Assembly (NCBI RefSeq): GCF_000761485.1 | Contig: NZ_JPMX01000023.1 | Location: forward strand, 25,601 to 89,424 | Origin: Modestobacter caceresii | GTDB taxonomy: Bacteria > Actinomycetota > Actinomycetes > Mycobacteriales > Geodermatophilaceae | Reading direction: 5' to 3' | DNA: 63,824 nucleotides | Part shown: in pieces, positions 17,931 through 25,938 of the stretch | Numbering within the stretch: the stretch's first letter is position 1 | How the letters are laid out: the number at the start of each line of letters is the position of its first letter | Notes under the pieces: model-generated | Told to the model about the DNA's origin: nothing | The model's input: the letters and a program-made list of their open reading frames with translations, nothing else | Database searches by the model: none | Translations under genes and position numbers: made by a program

Positions 17931-18670
17931 GAGGCCACCAGCCGGCCGTGGTCCAGCCGCACGAAACCGTCGGCGATGGCCATCACCCGGGGGTCGTGCG
18001 AGGAGATGACGAAGCCGACCCCGGCCGCGGCGAGGTCCTCCATCGCGACGAGCACCCGCTCGGCGGCCGCGGTGTCCAACTCGGCCGTGGGCTCGTCGGC
18101 GACGACCAGCGCCGGGTCGCCGACGACGCCGCAGGCCACCGCCAGGCGCTGCTGCTCCCCGCCGGAGAGCTGCGCGGGGTGGTGGTCGGCGCGCTCGCGC
18201 AGCCCCAGCCGGTCGAGCAGGACGAGCGCCGCGGCCACGGTGACCGGGGCGCCCCGCAGCGAGGCGGCCAGCCGGACCTGGGCGACGGCGTCCAGGTAGG
18301 GGAGCAGGTTCTCGCCGGGGCGCTGGAAGAGGTAGGCGACCTGCCGCTGCCGCAGCGCCCGGCGGGCCCGGGCGCCCAGTTGGTCGACCCGCCGGCCGGC
18401 GATGAGCACCTCCCCGGCGTCGGGGGAGTCGATGCAGGCCAGCAAGCGCAGCAGCGAGGACTTGCCCGACCCGGACGGGCCGACGACCACGGTCACCTGG
18501 GCGCGGGGGATCGTCACGCTGACGTCGTCCAACGCGGTCACCGACTCGCTCGCCGTCCGGTAGGTCTTGCGCACGCTGCGGCACACGGCTGCCGGCGGCG
18601 TCTCGGGCGCGGTGAACACCGGGTCGGCCAGCGGGTCGGAGGCGAAGGAGAAGGCCTCGTCGCTGGTCAT
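17927..18670 (-). CDS. ABC transporter ATP-binding protein (LolD/MacB-like), first ATPase
   Basis: 247 aa. Walker A is GPSGSGKSS, signature LSGGEQQRL, Walker B ALVVADEPTAELD and switch ISSHD, all canonical. The pattern is that of LolD/MacB-type ATPases that drive FtsX permeases. A 40-residue N-terminal extension precedes the ATPase core. It is first gene of the three-gene operon, and its start lies only 12 bp from the stop of the convergently placed tetR frame on the same strand, so read-through from tetR is possible. Confidence 0.88.
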   Translation of the reverse strand: MTSDEAFSFASDPLADPVFTAPETPPAAVCRSVRKTYRTASESVTALDDVSVTIPRAQVTVVVGPSGSGKSSLLRLLACIDSPDAGEVLIAGRRVDQLGARARRALRQRQVAYLFQRPGENLLPYLDAVAQVRLAASLRGAPVTVAAALVLLDRLGLRERADHHPAQLSGGEQQRLAVACGVVGDPALVVADEPTAELDTAAAERVLVAMEDLAAAGVGFVISSHDPRVMAIADGFVRLDHGRLVAS

Positions 18671-18682
18671 CGAGGCGAGAGC

Positions 18683-19330
18683 CTAGGTGCTGGGCGCAAC
18701 GACACCAGGGAGGTCGACGTCCCCGGTCAGGTACCGCTGCACCGTGGGGCCGATCGCGGCGACCAGCTCGTCGGCCGACGCCGACGCCAGCGGCTCCACC
18801 CGCAGCACGTAGCGGGCCATCACCACCCCGATCAGCTGGGACGCGACCAGGGAGCCCCGGGCCTCGCCCTCGGCGCGGGGCAGTCCGAGCGTGCCGACCA
18901 CCCGGCGCAGCACCTGGGAGACCAGGAACTCCCGGAGCAGTCGCGCGGTCCACTCGTTGGTCACGGCCGACCGGACCAGGGCGAGCCCCGCCGCCCGGCC
19001 GGGGCCGTCCCACACCTGCAGCAGCAGCCGGACGACGCTGGCGCCGAGGTCCGCCGTCCCGCCGGCGAGCAGCTCGGGCAGCAGCTCCTCGGGGTCGGCC
19101 GGGGCCTCGATGGCGGCGAGGAAGAGCTTGTCCTTGCTGCCGAAGTAGTGGTGCACCAGCGCCGGGTCGACCCCTGCCGCGGTGGCGATCACCCGGATCG
19201 AGGCGCCGTCGAACCCACGCTCGGCGAAGGTGGCCCGGGCCGCGGCGAGCACCGCCTCCCGGGTGTCGGGGTTGCCCGGACGTCGTCCGGTCGGGCGGGT
19301 GCGCCGTGGTCGTGCCGCCGGGTCGCTCAG
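18683..19330 (-). CDS. TetR-family transcriptional regulator
   Basis: 215 aa if it starts at CTG 19330. The HTH region reads TFAERGFDGASIRVIATAAGVDPALVHHYFGSKDKLF (residues about 36-70), split here only for reading; the C-terminal ligand domain resembles TetR_C_17-type regulators. No ATG, GTG or TTG is near. The CTG overlaps the permease stop (CTGA) and has GGAGGAGGA four bases upstream, the best ribosome-binding site in the operon, so a CTG start is strongly suggested. It is last gene of the ABC exporter operon, hence probably its autoregulator. Confidence 0.85.
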   Translation of the reverse strand: MSDPAARPRRTRPTGRRPGNPDTREAVLAAARATFAERGFDGASIRVIATAAGVDPALVHHYFGSKDKLFLAAIEAPADPEELLPELLAGGTADLGASVVRLLLQVWDGPGRAAGLALVRSAVTNEWTARLLREFLVSQVLRRVVGTLGLPRAEGEARGSLVASQLIGVVMARYVLRVEPLASASADELVAAIGPTVQRYLTGDVDLPGVVAPST

Positions 19331-20094
19331 CTGGTCCTCCTCCGCAGGGTGGCCGCCGCGAGCCCGAGGGCGAGCAGCGTCGCGCCGGCCACCACGCCGA
19401 CGTCGACCCACATGGTGCCCGTCGCCTCCACCGAGGCGCCCACCTCCTGCAGTGCCGCCACCGCGTAGCTCAGCGGCAGGACGTCGCTGACCGCCTGCAG
19501 CCAGCCGGCCAGCTGGTCCCGCGGCACCAGCAGCCCGCAGAGGAAGAACTGGGGCAGCACGACCACCGGCATGAGCTGCACCGCCTGGAACTCGCTGCGG
19601 GCGAACGCACTGGCCAGCAGGCCCAGCGCCACGCCCAGGGCGGCGTCGACGACGGCGATGAGCACGACCAGGGACAGCGAACCGGTGACGTCCAGGTCGT
19701 AGACCGTGGTCGCGATCGCCACGGTGACCACCGCCTGCGCCGCCGCGGCCAGGCCGAAGGCGAGGCCGTAGCCGAGCAGCAGGTCCAGCCGGGACAGCGG
19801 GGTGGTGAGCAGCCGTTCCAACGTGCCGGAGGTGCGCTCCCGCAGCATGGCGATGCTGGTCACCAGGAACATGACCACGAACGGGAAGACCCCGAGCATC
19901 GTCAGCCCGACCCGGTCGAACGTCTCCGGCTGCCCGGGTGGGGTCGGCACGTCGGCCCACAGCAGGTAGAGCAGTCCGAGCAGGGCGCTGGGCAGCACCA
20001 GCAGCATCGCCACCGTGCGGTGGTCGTGCCGCAGCTGGCGGAGCACCCGGCCAGCGGTGGCGGAGGTCAACCTCGGGGAGAGCGCGGTGGTCAT
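19327..20094 (-). CDS. ABC-2 type permease (drug exporter DrrB-like)
   Basis: 255 aa with six hydrophobic segments, ABC2_membrane type. The motif SGTLERLLTTPLSRLDLLLG near residue 90 is characteristic of DrrB/NodJ-like exporters. The start ATG overlaps the stop of the ATPase gene (ATGA). It pairs with the upstream ATPase for drug or lipid export under TetR control. Confidence 0.87.
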   Translation of the reverse strand: MTTALSPRLTSATAGRVLRQLRHDHRTVAMLLVLPSALLGLLYLLWADVPTPPGQPETFDRVGLTMLGVFPFVVMFLVTSIAMLRERTSGTLERLLTTPLSRLDLLLGYGLAFGLAAAAQAVVTVAIATTVYDLDVTGSLSLVVLIAVVDAALGVALGLLASAFARSEFQAVQLMPVVVLPQFFLCGLLVPRDQLAGWLQAVSDVLPLSYAVAALQEVGASVEATGTMWVDVGVVAGATLLALGLAAATLRRRTS

Positions 20095-20801
20095 GCCGCC
20101 ACCTCCTGCACCAGCGAGAGGAACGCCTGCTCCAGGTCGTCGGTGCCGGTCCGGGCGCGCAGCTCGGCCGGGGTGGAGTCGCTGAGCAGCCGGCCGTCGC
20201 GGAGCAGGAGCAGCCGGTCGCAGCGACCGGCCTCGTCCATCACGTGGCTGGAGACGACCAACGTCGTCCCGGCCGCGGCCAGGGCGTGGAAGCGGCTCCA
20301 CAACTCCACCCGGAGCACAGGGTCCAGCCCGACGGTGGGCTCGTCCAGCACGAGCAGCTCCGGTTCGCCGACCAGGGCGCAGGCCAGCGAGGCCCGGCCC
20401 TGCTGGCCGCCGGAGAGGTCACCGACCAGCTGGCCGGCGGCGTCGGCCAGCCCGACGTCGGCGATCGCTGCGTCGGCGGCCGCCGCTCCCCGCCCGTACA
20501 GGGCGGCGAAGTGGCGGGCGTTCTCCCGCACCGTGAGGTCGGCGTAGACGCTGGGCGCCTGGGTGACGTAGCCGACCCGGGACCGCAGCGCGGCCGAACC
20601 GGCGGGCCGGCCGAGCACGGTCACGGTGCCCGACCGGATCCGCTGGGCGCCGACGACGGCGCGCAGCAGCGTGCTCTTCCCGCTCCCGCTTGGTCCGAGC
20701 AGGCCGGTGACCTGCCCGGACGGGACCGAGCAGCCCACCTCGTGCAGGACCTGCCGGGCACCGCGGTGCACGACGAGATCGGTGACGGTGACGGCGTCCA
20801 T
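20091..20801 (-). CDS. ABC exporter ATP-binding protein (DrrA-like)
   Basis: 236 aa from ATG 20801, preceded by GGAGG five bases away. Walker A is GPSGSGKST, signature LSGGQQGRA, Walker B LLVLDEPTVGLD and switch VSSHVMDEA, all intact. It opens the ATPase-permease-TetR operon. A palindromic operator lies directly upstream of the ribosome-binding site, so repression by the co-encoded TetR is likely. Confidence 0.88.
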   Translation of the reverse strand: MDAVTVTDLVVHRGARQVLHEVGCSVPSGQVTGLLGPSGSGKSTLLRAVVGAQRIRSGTVTVLGRPAGSAALRSRVGYVTQAPSVYADLTVRENARHFAALYGRGAAAADAAIADVGLADAAGQLVGDLSGGQQGRASLACALVGEPELLVLDEPTVGLDPVLRVELWSRFHALAAAGTTLVVSSHVMDEAGRCDRLLLLRDGRLLSDSTPAELRARTGTDDLEQAFLSLVQEVAA

Positions 20802-20814
20802 GACGGCCTCCGAA

Positions 20815-20852
20815 GAACTCAACGGATGATGAACTCAACGGTAGGTGAGTTC
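20815..20852. promoter_or_regulatory. candidate TetR operator, doubled half-sites
   Basis: On the + strand, GAACTCAACGG occurs twice with a 16-bp period (20815 and 20831), and GAGTTC follows at 20847-20852. The second and third half-sites form a 22-bp dyad GAACTCA-N8-TGAGTTC (20831-20852). It sits 14-51 bp upstream of the ATPase start in an operon that ends with tetR. Confidence 0.65.
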
Positions 20853-20888
20853 TTCCTCGAGCGTCAAGGCCCGCCCGTGCGGGACGGC

Positions 20889-22967
20889 TCAGGAGCGGTC
20901 GGCGGGGGAGCGGGCGGCGCTGCGCAGCCAGTCGGTGACGTCGCCGGCCGTCCGGGGCACGGAGAACAGGTGGCCCTGGACGACGTCGCACCGCAGGGAG
21001 ACCAGCGCCTCGGCGGTGAGCGTGTCCTCCACGCCCTCGGCCACGACCGTCATCCCCAGCTCGTGGCCCAGGTCGATGACCGACCGGACCACGGCAGCGT
21101 CCTCGGTCGAGGAGGTCATCTCGGCCACGTAGCTGCGGTCGACCTTGATCTCGCTGACGGGGAGGTGCTTGAGGTGGCTCATCGCGGAGAAGCCGGTGCC
21201 GAAGTCGTCGATCGAGATCGCCACCCCGGCGGCGTGCAGCCGCCCCAGCACCTCCCGGGCCCTCTCCGGCTCGGTCAGCAGTGCGCTCTCGGTCACCTCC
21301 AGCCGCAGCATCGCCGCAGGGACGCCGTGCGTGCGCAGCCGGCTCAGCACCCGGTCGGGCAGGTCCGCGCGGATCAGCGAACGCGCCGACAGGTTCACCG
21401 ACACGGGTACGGCGATCCCCTCCGCGCACCACTCCCGCAGCTGCGCCAGGACGGCGTCCAGCACGGCGTCGGTGAGCGGCTCGATCAGCGCGGTCCGCTC
21501 GACGGCCGGGAGGAACTCCGCGGGGCCCAGCAGGCCGCGGACCGGGTGCTGCCAGCGGACCAGCGCCTCCACGCCGGTCACCCGGCCGGAGCCCAGCGAC
21601 AGCTGCGGCTGGTAGTGCACGACCAGCTGGCTCTCGGCCAGCCCGAGGCGCAGCTCGGAGAGCAGCAGCAGCCGGCTCCGGTCGTGGTCGTCGGCGCTGG
21701 GGTCGTAGAGCTGCACCCCGCTCTGCCGCTCCTTGGCCGTGTACATGGCGATGTCGGCCTGGCGCAGCAGCGCACCGATGTCCAGCGACTCGGCACCGGC
21801 CACGGCCACCCCGATGCTGACGTCGACGTCGAGGGCGAGGCCGTCGACCAGGAACGGCGTCCCGAGGGCGGCCTGCAGGCGTGCGGCTGCGGCGCAGGCT
21901 TCGGCCGCGGTGACGCCGGGGAGCAGCACGGCGAACTCGTCGCCACCGAGCCGGGCGACCAGGTCGACGTCGCGCACCAGCGGTCGCAGCCGCGGGCCGA
22001 CCTGGGCGAGCAGCCGGTCGCCGTAGCTGTGCCCCAGGGTGTCGTTGACCTCCTTGAACCGGTCGAGGTCCATCAGCAGCACGGCGAGCCGGGCCGGCCC
22101 GGTGAGCAGCTCCGCGCCCCGGGCCAGCAGGGCCGCGCGGTTGGGCAGCCCGGTGAGCGCGTCATGGGTGGCCTGGAAGGCCAGCCGCTGCTGCAGCTCC
22201 AGCCGGTCGGTCACGTCCCGGGCGGTGATCAGCAGGCCCCCGATGACCGGGTCGCCGCGACGGTCGGAGGAGCTGACCTCCAGGTGCCGCCAGCTGCCGT
22301 CCCGGTGCCGGGCCTGGACGAGGAACACCTGGGACAGCGCGTGACCCTCCGGGGCGATCGGTGCGCCCGAGTCGGTGAACAGGTCGGCGTCCTCGACGTG
22401 CAGCAGCTCGCCGGCGTGTCGGCCCAGCAGCTCCTCGCGGGTCCAGCCGAGCACGTCGGCGACCGAGTCGGAGAGGAAGGAGATCTCCCCGGTCGGCGTC
22501 AGCAGGGCCATGACGTCGTTGCTCGCGTGCACGGCCGACCGGAAGCGGCGCTCGTGGTCCAGGGCGGCCAGCAGGGCGTTGAACGCGGCCGCCGTGATGC
22601 CCAGGTCGTCGCGCGAGCCGACCGGGAGCGCCAGGTCGGCGGCCGGCCGCGCCGGGCCCTGCGCCGAGGCAACCGGGTTGCCGACGGTGGTCGCGATGTC
22701 GGACAGCCGGCCGGCCAGCACCCGCAGCCGGGAGCCGATGACCTGCCGGACGAGCAGCCAGTTGGCGCAGCCCAGCACGAGACCGGCGGCCAGGCAGGCC
22801 GCCCGGAACGTGGGCGCGCCGGTGTACCGGGCGGGTACGCCGAGCAGTTCGGCGAAGGACGGGAAGACCGCACCGACGGCCAGGCCCAGCAGCGCCATGC
22901 CCACGGCGAGGACGGTGAACGCCGACCAGCGGGCCGGGGTCGCCCCGTCGTCGGTCGTCCGCTCCAT
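20889..22967 (-). CDS. membrane GGDEF-EAL protein with PAS domain (c-di-GMP turnover)
   Basis: 692 aa. It has two N-terminal membrane helices (about 15-37 and 52-70), a HAMP-like linker, a PAS domain (about 130-240, RFRSAVHASNDVMALLTPTG), a GGDEF domain and an EAL domain. The diguanylate cyclase motif GGDEF is intact and is preceded by the inhibitory RxxD site (RDVD, five residues before). The phosphodiesterase motifs EALVRW, NLSARSL, EVTESALL and DDFGTG are also intact, so both activities are possible. PAS/membrane input probably decides the direction. It is monocistronic. Confidence 0.9.
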   Translation of the reverse strand: MERTTDDGATPARWSAFTVLAVGMALLGLAVGAVFPSFAELLGVPARYTGAPTFRAACLAAGLVLGCANWLLVRQVIGSRLRVLAGRLSDIATTVGNPVASAQGPARPAADLALPVGSRDDLGITAAAFNALLAALDHERRFRSAVHASNDVMALLTPTGEISFLSDSVADVLGWTREELLGRHAGELLHVEDADLFTDSGAPIAPEGHALSQVFLVQARHRDGSWRHLEVSSSDRRGDPVIGGLLITARDVTDRLELQQRLAFQATHDALTGLPNRAALLARGAELLTGPARLAVLLMDLDRFKEVNDTLGHSYGDRLLAQVGPRLRPLVRDVDLVARLGGDEFAVLLPGVTAAEACAAAARLQAALGTPFLVDGLALDVDVSIGVAVAGAESLDIGALLRQADIAMYTAKERQSGVQLYDPSADDHDRSRLLLLSELRLGLAESQLVVHYQPQLSLGSGRVTGVEALVRWQHPVRGLLGPAEFLPAVERTALIEPLTDAVLDAVLAQLREWCAEGIAVPVSVNLSARSLIRADLPDRVLSRLRTHGVPAAMLRLEVTESALLTEPERAREVLGRLHAAGVAISIDDFGTGFSAMSHLKHLPVSEIKVDRSYVAEMTSSTEDAAVVRSVIDLGHELGMTVVAEGVEDTLTAEALVSLRCDVVQGHLFSVPRTAGDVTDWLRSAARSPADRS

Positions 22968-23128
22968 GCGGACGGATCGGCGCCCTGAGCTGCGCACTTC
23001 AGCGCGGCGGTGCGTGTCTCCCCCAGGAGGGTGGGTCACCGTGACCTGCAGTGCGCAGCGCTCCGCGGCGAGGGCACGGCGCTCCCTTCCGGGGTGGTCC
23101 GGTCCGGCGGGGAGGGCCGGTGCTGAGG

Positions 23129-24103
23129 TCAGGCGGGCGGCCGGCCGGCCAGCGCCCGGCCCAGCGCGTCGCCAGACTGCCATGCGCCGGCGACCTTCGA
23201 CGGCGCCGACCAGCCGTCACCGCACAGACCCACCCCGTCGACCAGGGCGAACGGCTCGTCCCGGGGAGCCGTCGGCTTCGCCATGCTCCACCGGTGGACG
23301 TGGGTCCACTCCGGCTCCTCGTCGATGCCGAGCAGGGTGCGCACGGCGGCGACCACCGCCGGGACGGCGTCCTCGGGGGCATCCAGGTGTGCGGCGGCGG
23401 TCTCGGGTGTCGTGTGCGCGACGAGCACCGGGGCGCCGTCCCCGCGCCGGTCGCCGTCGTCGGCCAGCCAGTCCAGCACCGGGGAGTCGTGCACGAAGAC
23501 GCCATGCAGGTCGGCGGGCCAGCGGCGGTCGGGCCAGCCGAGCGCCACGGCGAGCGTCGGCTGCCAGCCGCCGGTGTCCAGGGAGCCGGCGGTGGCCGAG
23601 CCGGTGGGCAGCAGCCGGGCCGCCTGCGGGTCGGGCATGGCCAGGACGACGGCGGCCGCCGGGTCGCCGTCGACGGCCGGGTGCCCGCCGGATCCGGGGG
23701 TCACGGCCTGCACCGTGCGATCCAGCTGCACGTCCAGCCCGGTGGCGAGGTCGACGACCAGGCCGCGGAGGCCGCCGGCGGTGCCGTACCGCAGCGGCCC
23801 GGACGTCGTCCGCTCGATGCCGGCCGGGCCGGCGACCGCGAAGGTGTCGGTCCACGGCCGGGCCAGACCACGGTCCACCCACCCCGCGACGACCCGGGCG
23901 AACCCGTCGTCCTCACCCACGGTGAAGTAGGAGGCGCCCAGGTCGACGGCGCGGCCGTGCAGGGTCCGGCCGCCCATCCGGCCGCCGAGCCGGCGACCCC
24001 GGTCCAAGACCTGCACCGGCAGCCCCCGGTCGGCCAGGGCCCGGGCGCAGGCGATGCCGGCGATGCCGCCGCCGACGACGGTCGTGGTCTCCGCGTTGCT
24101 CAC
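23129..24103 (-). CDS. FAD-dependent NAD(P)-binding oxidoreductase (renalase/amine-oxidase-like)
   Basis: 324 aa from GTG 24103 (CAGGAT lies seven bases upstream, a leaderless arrangement). The dinucleotide-binding motif VVGGGIAGIACARALADRG starts at residue 9 and is followed by LDRGRRLGGRMGGRT, the second FAD contact. The C-terminal FAD motif reads ALVDGVGLCGDGWSAPSKVAGAW, divided here by gene context only. It resembles renalase-like flavoproteins of the NAD(P)/FAD-dependent oxidoreductase family; substrate unknown. It is divergent from the trmH-like gene with 62 bp between start codons. Confidence 0.82.
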   Translation of the reverse strand: MSNAETTTVVGGGIAGIACARALADRGLPVQVLDRGRRLGGRMGGRTLHGRAVDLGASYFTVGEDDGFARVVAGWVDRGLARPWTDTFAVAGPAGIERTTSGPLRYGTAGGLRGLVVDLATGLDVQLDRTVQAVTPGSGGHPAVDGDPAAAVVLAMPDPQAARLLPTGSATAGSLDTGGWQPTLAVALGWPDRRWPADLHGVFVHDSPVLDWLADDGDRRGDGAPVLVAHTTPETAAAHLDAPEDAVPAVVAAVRTLLGIDEEPEWTHVHRWSMAKPTAPRDEPFALVDGVGLCGDGWSAPSKVAGAWQSGDALGRALAGRPPA

Positions 24104-24165
24104 CCGGTCGATCCTGCTGGCGGCCACCGGATCGTGCGCGTCGGGGGCCGGGGATGATCGTCGGC

Positions 24166-24975
24166 GTGCCCGTCCCCCCTGTGCTGATCACCGACCCGGC
24201 CGACGAGCGGGTCGCCGACTTCCGCGACCTGATCGCCGGCGACCGCAAGCCCGGGACCGAACGCGGCACCGGACCGGTGATCGTGGAGGGGGTGCCGGCG
24301 GTCCAGCGGCTGCTCGCCTCGCCCTACCCGGTGCGCAGCGTCTTCGGCATCCCCGGGCGGGTGGCCGACCTGCAGCTGCCCGACGACGTGCCGGCCTACG
24401 AGGCCGACCGGTGGGTGCTCTCCGACGTCATCGGGTTCCGGCTGACCCGGGGCGTGCTCGCCTCCGCCGACCGGCTGCCGCCGGCGGACCTGGACGAGCT
24501 GCTGGCCGGCCCCGACCCGGCCGCGCCGCGCCGGCTGGCGGTGCTCGAGGGGCTCAACGACCACGAGAACATCGGGTCGATCGCCCGGTCGGCGATGGCC
24601 CTCGGGGTCGACGGCCTGCTGCTGGACCCCACCTGCGCGGACCCGCTGTACCGGCGGTGCGTGCGGGTGTCGATGGGGCACGTGCTGTCCTTGCCGATCG
24701 CGGTCCTGGGCGACTGGCCCACGGACCTGGACCGGCTGCACGGCGCCGGCTACCTCACGGTGGCGCTGACCCCGGCGGCCGACGCCGTGGACCTGGGCGA
24801 CGTCGACCTCGCCGCCCACCCGCGCACCGCCGTCCTGCTCGGCGCCGAGGGCCCCGGGCTCACCGACGCGGCCAAGGCGGCCGCCCGGGTACGCGCCCGG
24901 ATCCCGATGCGCAGCGGGGTGGACTCCCTCGGCGTGGCCGCCGCTGCGGCGGTCGCCTTCGCCACGCTGCGCTGA
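24166..24975 (+). CDS. TrmH/SpoU-family RNA 2'-O-methyltransferase
   Basis: 269 aa from GTG 24166, with GATGAT seven bases upstream; ATG 24154 is the alternative. SPOUT motifs are visible: motif 1 LNDHENIGSIARSAMALGVD (Asn and Arg conserved), motif 2 LLGAEGPGLT and motif 3 IPMRSGVDSLGVAAAAAVAF. It methylates a ribose in rRNA or tRNA using SAM in a trefoil-knot fold. Position beside sepH and a small membrane protein matches M. tuberculosis Rv0881 as I recall. Confidence 0.88.
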   Translation: MPVPPVLITDPADERVADFRDLIAGDRKPGTERGTGPVIVEGVPAVQRLLASPYPVRSVFGIPGRVADLQLPDDVPAYEADRWVLSDVIGFRLTRGVLASADRLPPADLDELLAGPDPAAPRRLAVLEGLNDHENIGSIARSAMALGVDGLLLDPTCADPLYRRCVRVSMGHVLSLPIAVLGDWPTDLDRLHGAGYLTVALTPAADAVDLGDVDLAAHPRTAVLLGAEGPGLTDAAKAAARVRARIPMRSGVDSLGVAAAAAVAFATLR

Positions 24976-25028
24976 CCTCGCGCGGCGAGGCGCTCCCGCT
25001 GCGACGTTCCGGCCCCTACCGTTCCGCC

Positions 25029-25262
25029 ATGACGTTCTTGATCGTGACCGGCGTCCTGCTGGTGGCGCTGCTCGCGGCGGCGGCCCTGTTGGACCACCGC
25101 GCCAAGGCCCGCCGTGCCCGGATGTCCGCTGACGGTCCCCGGCTGCCCGGTGACGCGGGCTCCAGGCTCCGTGGGGCCGCCGTGCACGGCAACGCCGACG
25201 CCTACCGCGGCATCGACGGCCCGGGGCAGCGCACGGGGTCGGGGGGCACCGGCGGCACGTGA
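25029..25262 (+). CDS. small single-span membrane protein
   Basis: 77 aa. It has one hydrophobic helix at the N-terminus (FLIVTGVLLVALLAAAALL), then a basic, Gly-rich tail. TACCGT ends six bases before the ATG, consistent with a leaderless transcript of its own. A similarly small membrane protein (Rv0882) follows the trmH-like gene in M. tuberculosis, from memory. Function unknown. Confidence 0.7.
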   Translation: MTFLIVTGVLLVALLAAAALLDHRAKARRARMSADGPRLPGDAGSRLRGAAVHGNADAYRGIDGPGQRTGSGGTGGT

Positions 25263-25284
25263 TGCCGGCGGTGCGCCCGCTGCC

Positions 25285-25758
25285 TCAGCCGCGCAGCGAG
25301 AGCTTGGCGAGCTCGGCGCGGGCCTGCTCGGCGTGCTGCGGCGCGCACATCACGTCGTAGCGGCTGGCCACCACCTTGCTGGTGCTGGTGAAGTCACGCT
25401 GCCCGCGGCTGGTCGAGTACCCGACCGCCCCGAAGACCGCGCCGAACACCAGCCCGATCAGCAGGCCGGTGAGCACCGAGCCGATCCAGCCGCCGCCGTC
25501 CGCGGCGAAGATGCCCAGCAGCAGGCCCACGAAGAGCCCGAACCACGCGCCGCTGGCCGCACCGGCGGCGATCGCCCGGCCCCAGCTGAGCCGGCCGGTG
25601 ACCCGCTCGACCATCCGCAGGTCGGTGCCGATGATCGTCACGTTCTCGACCGGGAACTTCTCGTCGGAGAGGAAGTCCACCGCCCGCTGGGCCTGCTCGT
25701 AGTCCTCGTAGGACCCGACCTGGACGCCGCCGAGCGGCATGGACACCGAAGCTGACAT
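25285..25758 (-). CDS. general stress protein 17M-like membrane protein
   Basis: 157 aa. The N-terminal 55 residues (VQVGSYEDYEQAQRAVDFLS, then FPVENVTIIGTDLRMVERVTGR) match the YflT/general stress protein 17M fold. Two glycine-rich membrane helices follow (GAWFGLFVGLLLGIFA and VLTGLLIGLVFGAVFGAVGY), then a short soluble tail. ATG 25740 is an alternative start. A GGCCGGA-CGT-TCCGGCC hairpin lies upstream at 25793-25809 and may be regulatory. Role inferred: envelope stress response. Confidence 0.78.
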   Translation of the reverse strand: MSASVSMPLGGVQVGSYEDYEQAQRAVDFLSDEKFPVENVTIIGTDLRMVERVTGRLSWGRAIAAGAASGAWFGLFVGLLLGIFAADGGGWIGSVLTGLLIGLVFGAVFGAVGYSTSRGQRDFTSTSKVVASRYDVMCAPQHAEQARAELAKLSLRG

Positions 25759-25880
25759 GTCTGTCTCCGTTCCGCGCCGGCCTGCTGGCGGAGGCCGGAC
25801 GTTCCGGCCACCCCTCGCATCCCGCAGGGCGACGACCGGCGTACTACCCGGAACGACCTCCGCGGACCCCCTGTTCCTGC

Positions 25881-25938
25881 GGCCCCCTCCCGGGTACCGC
25901 CGCGAGCTTGCTCGTGGTGGGGAGGAGGGGGTCCTTCA
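25881..25938 (-). repeat. stop-anchored intergenic repeat, copy B (terminator-like)
   Basis: Read on the minus strand, it starts TGAAGGACCCCC immediately after the TGA of the ABC exporter gene and ends GGGAGGGGGCC. The outer arms GGACCCCCTCC and GGAGGGGGCC pair; the middle holds a CGAGCAAGCTCG hairpin. It matches copies at 10426-10483 and 36243-36300 in order and spacing. Confidence 0.75.
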
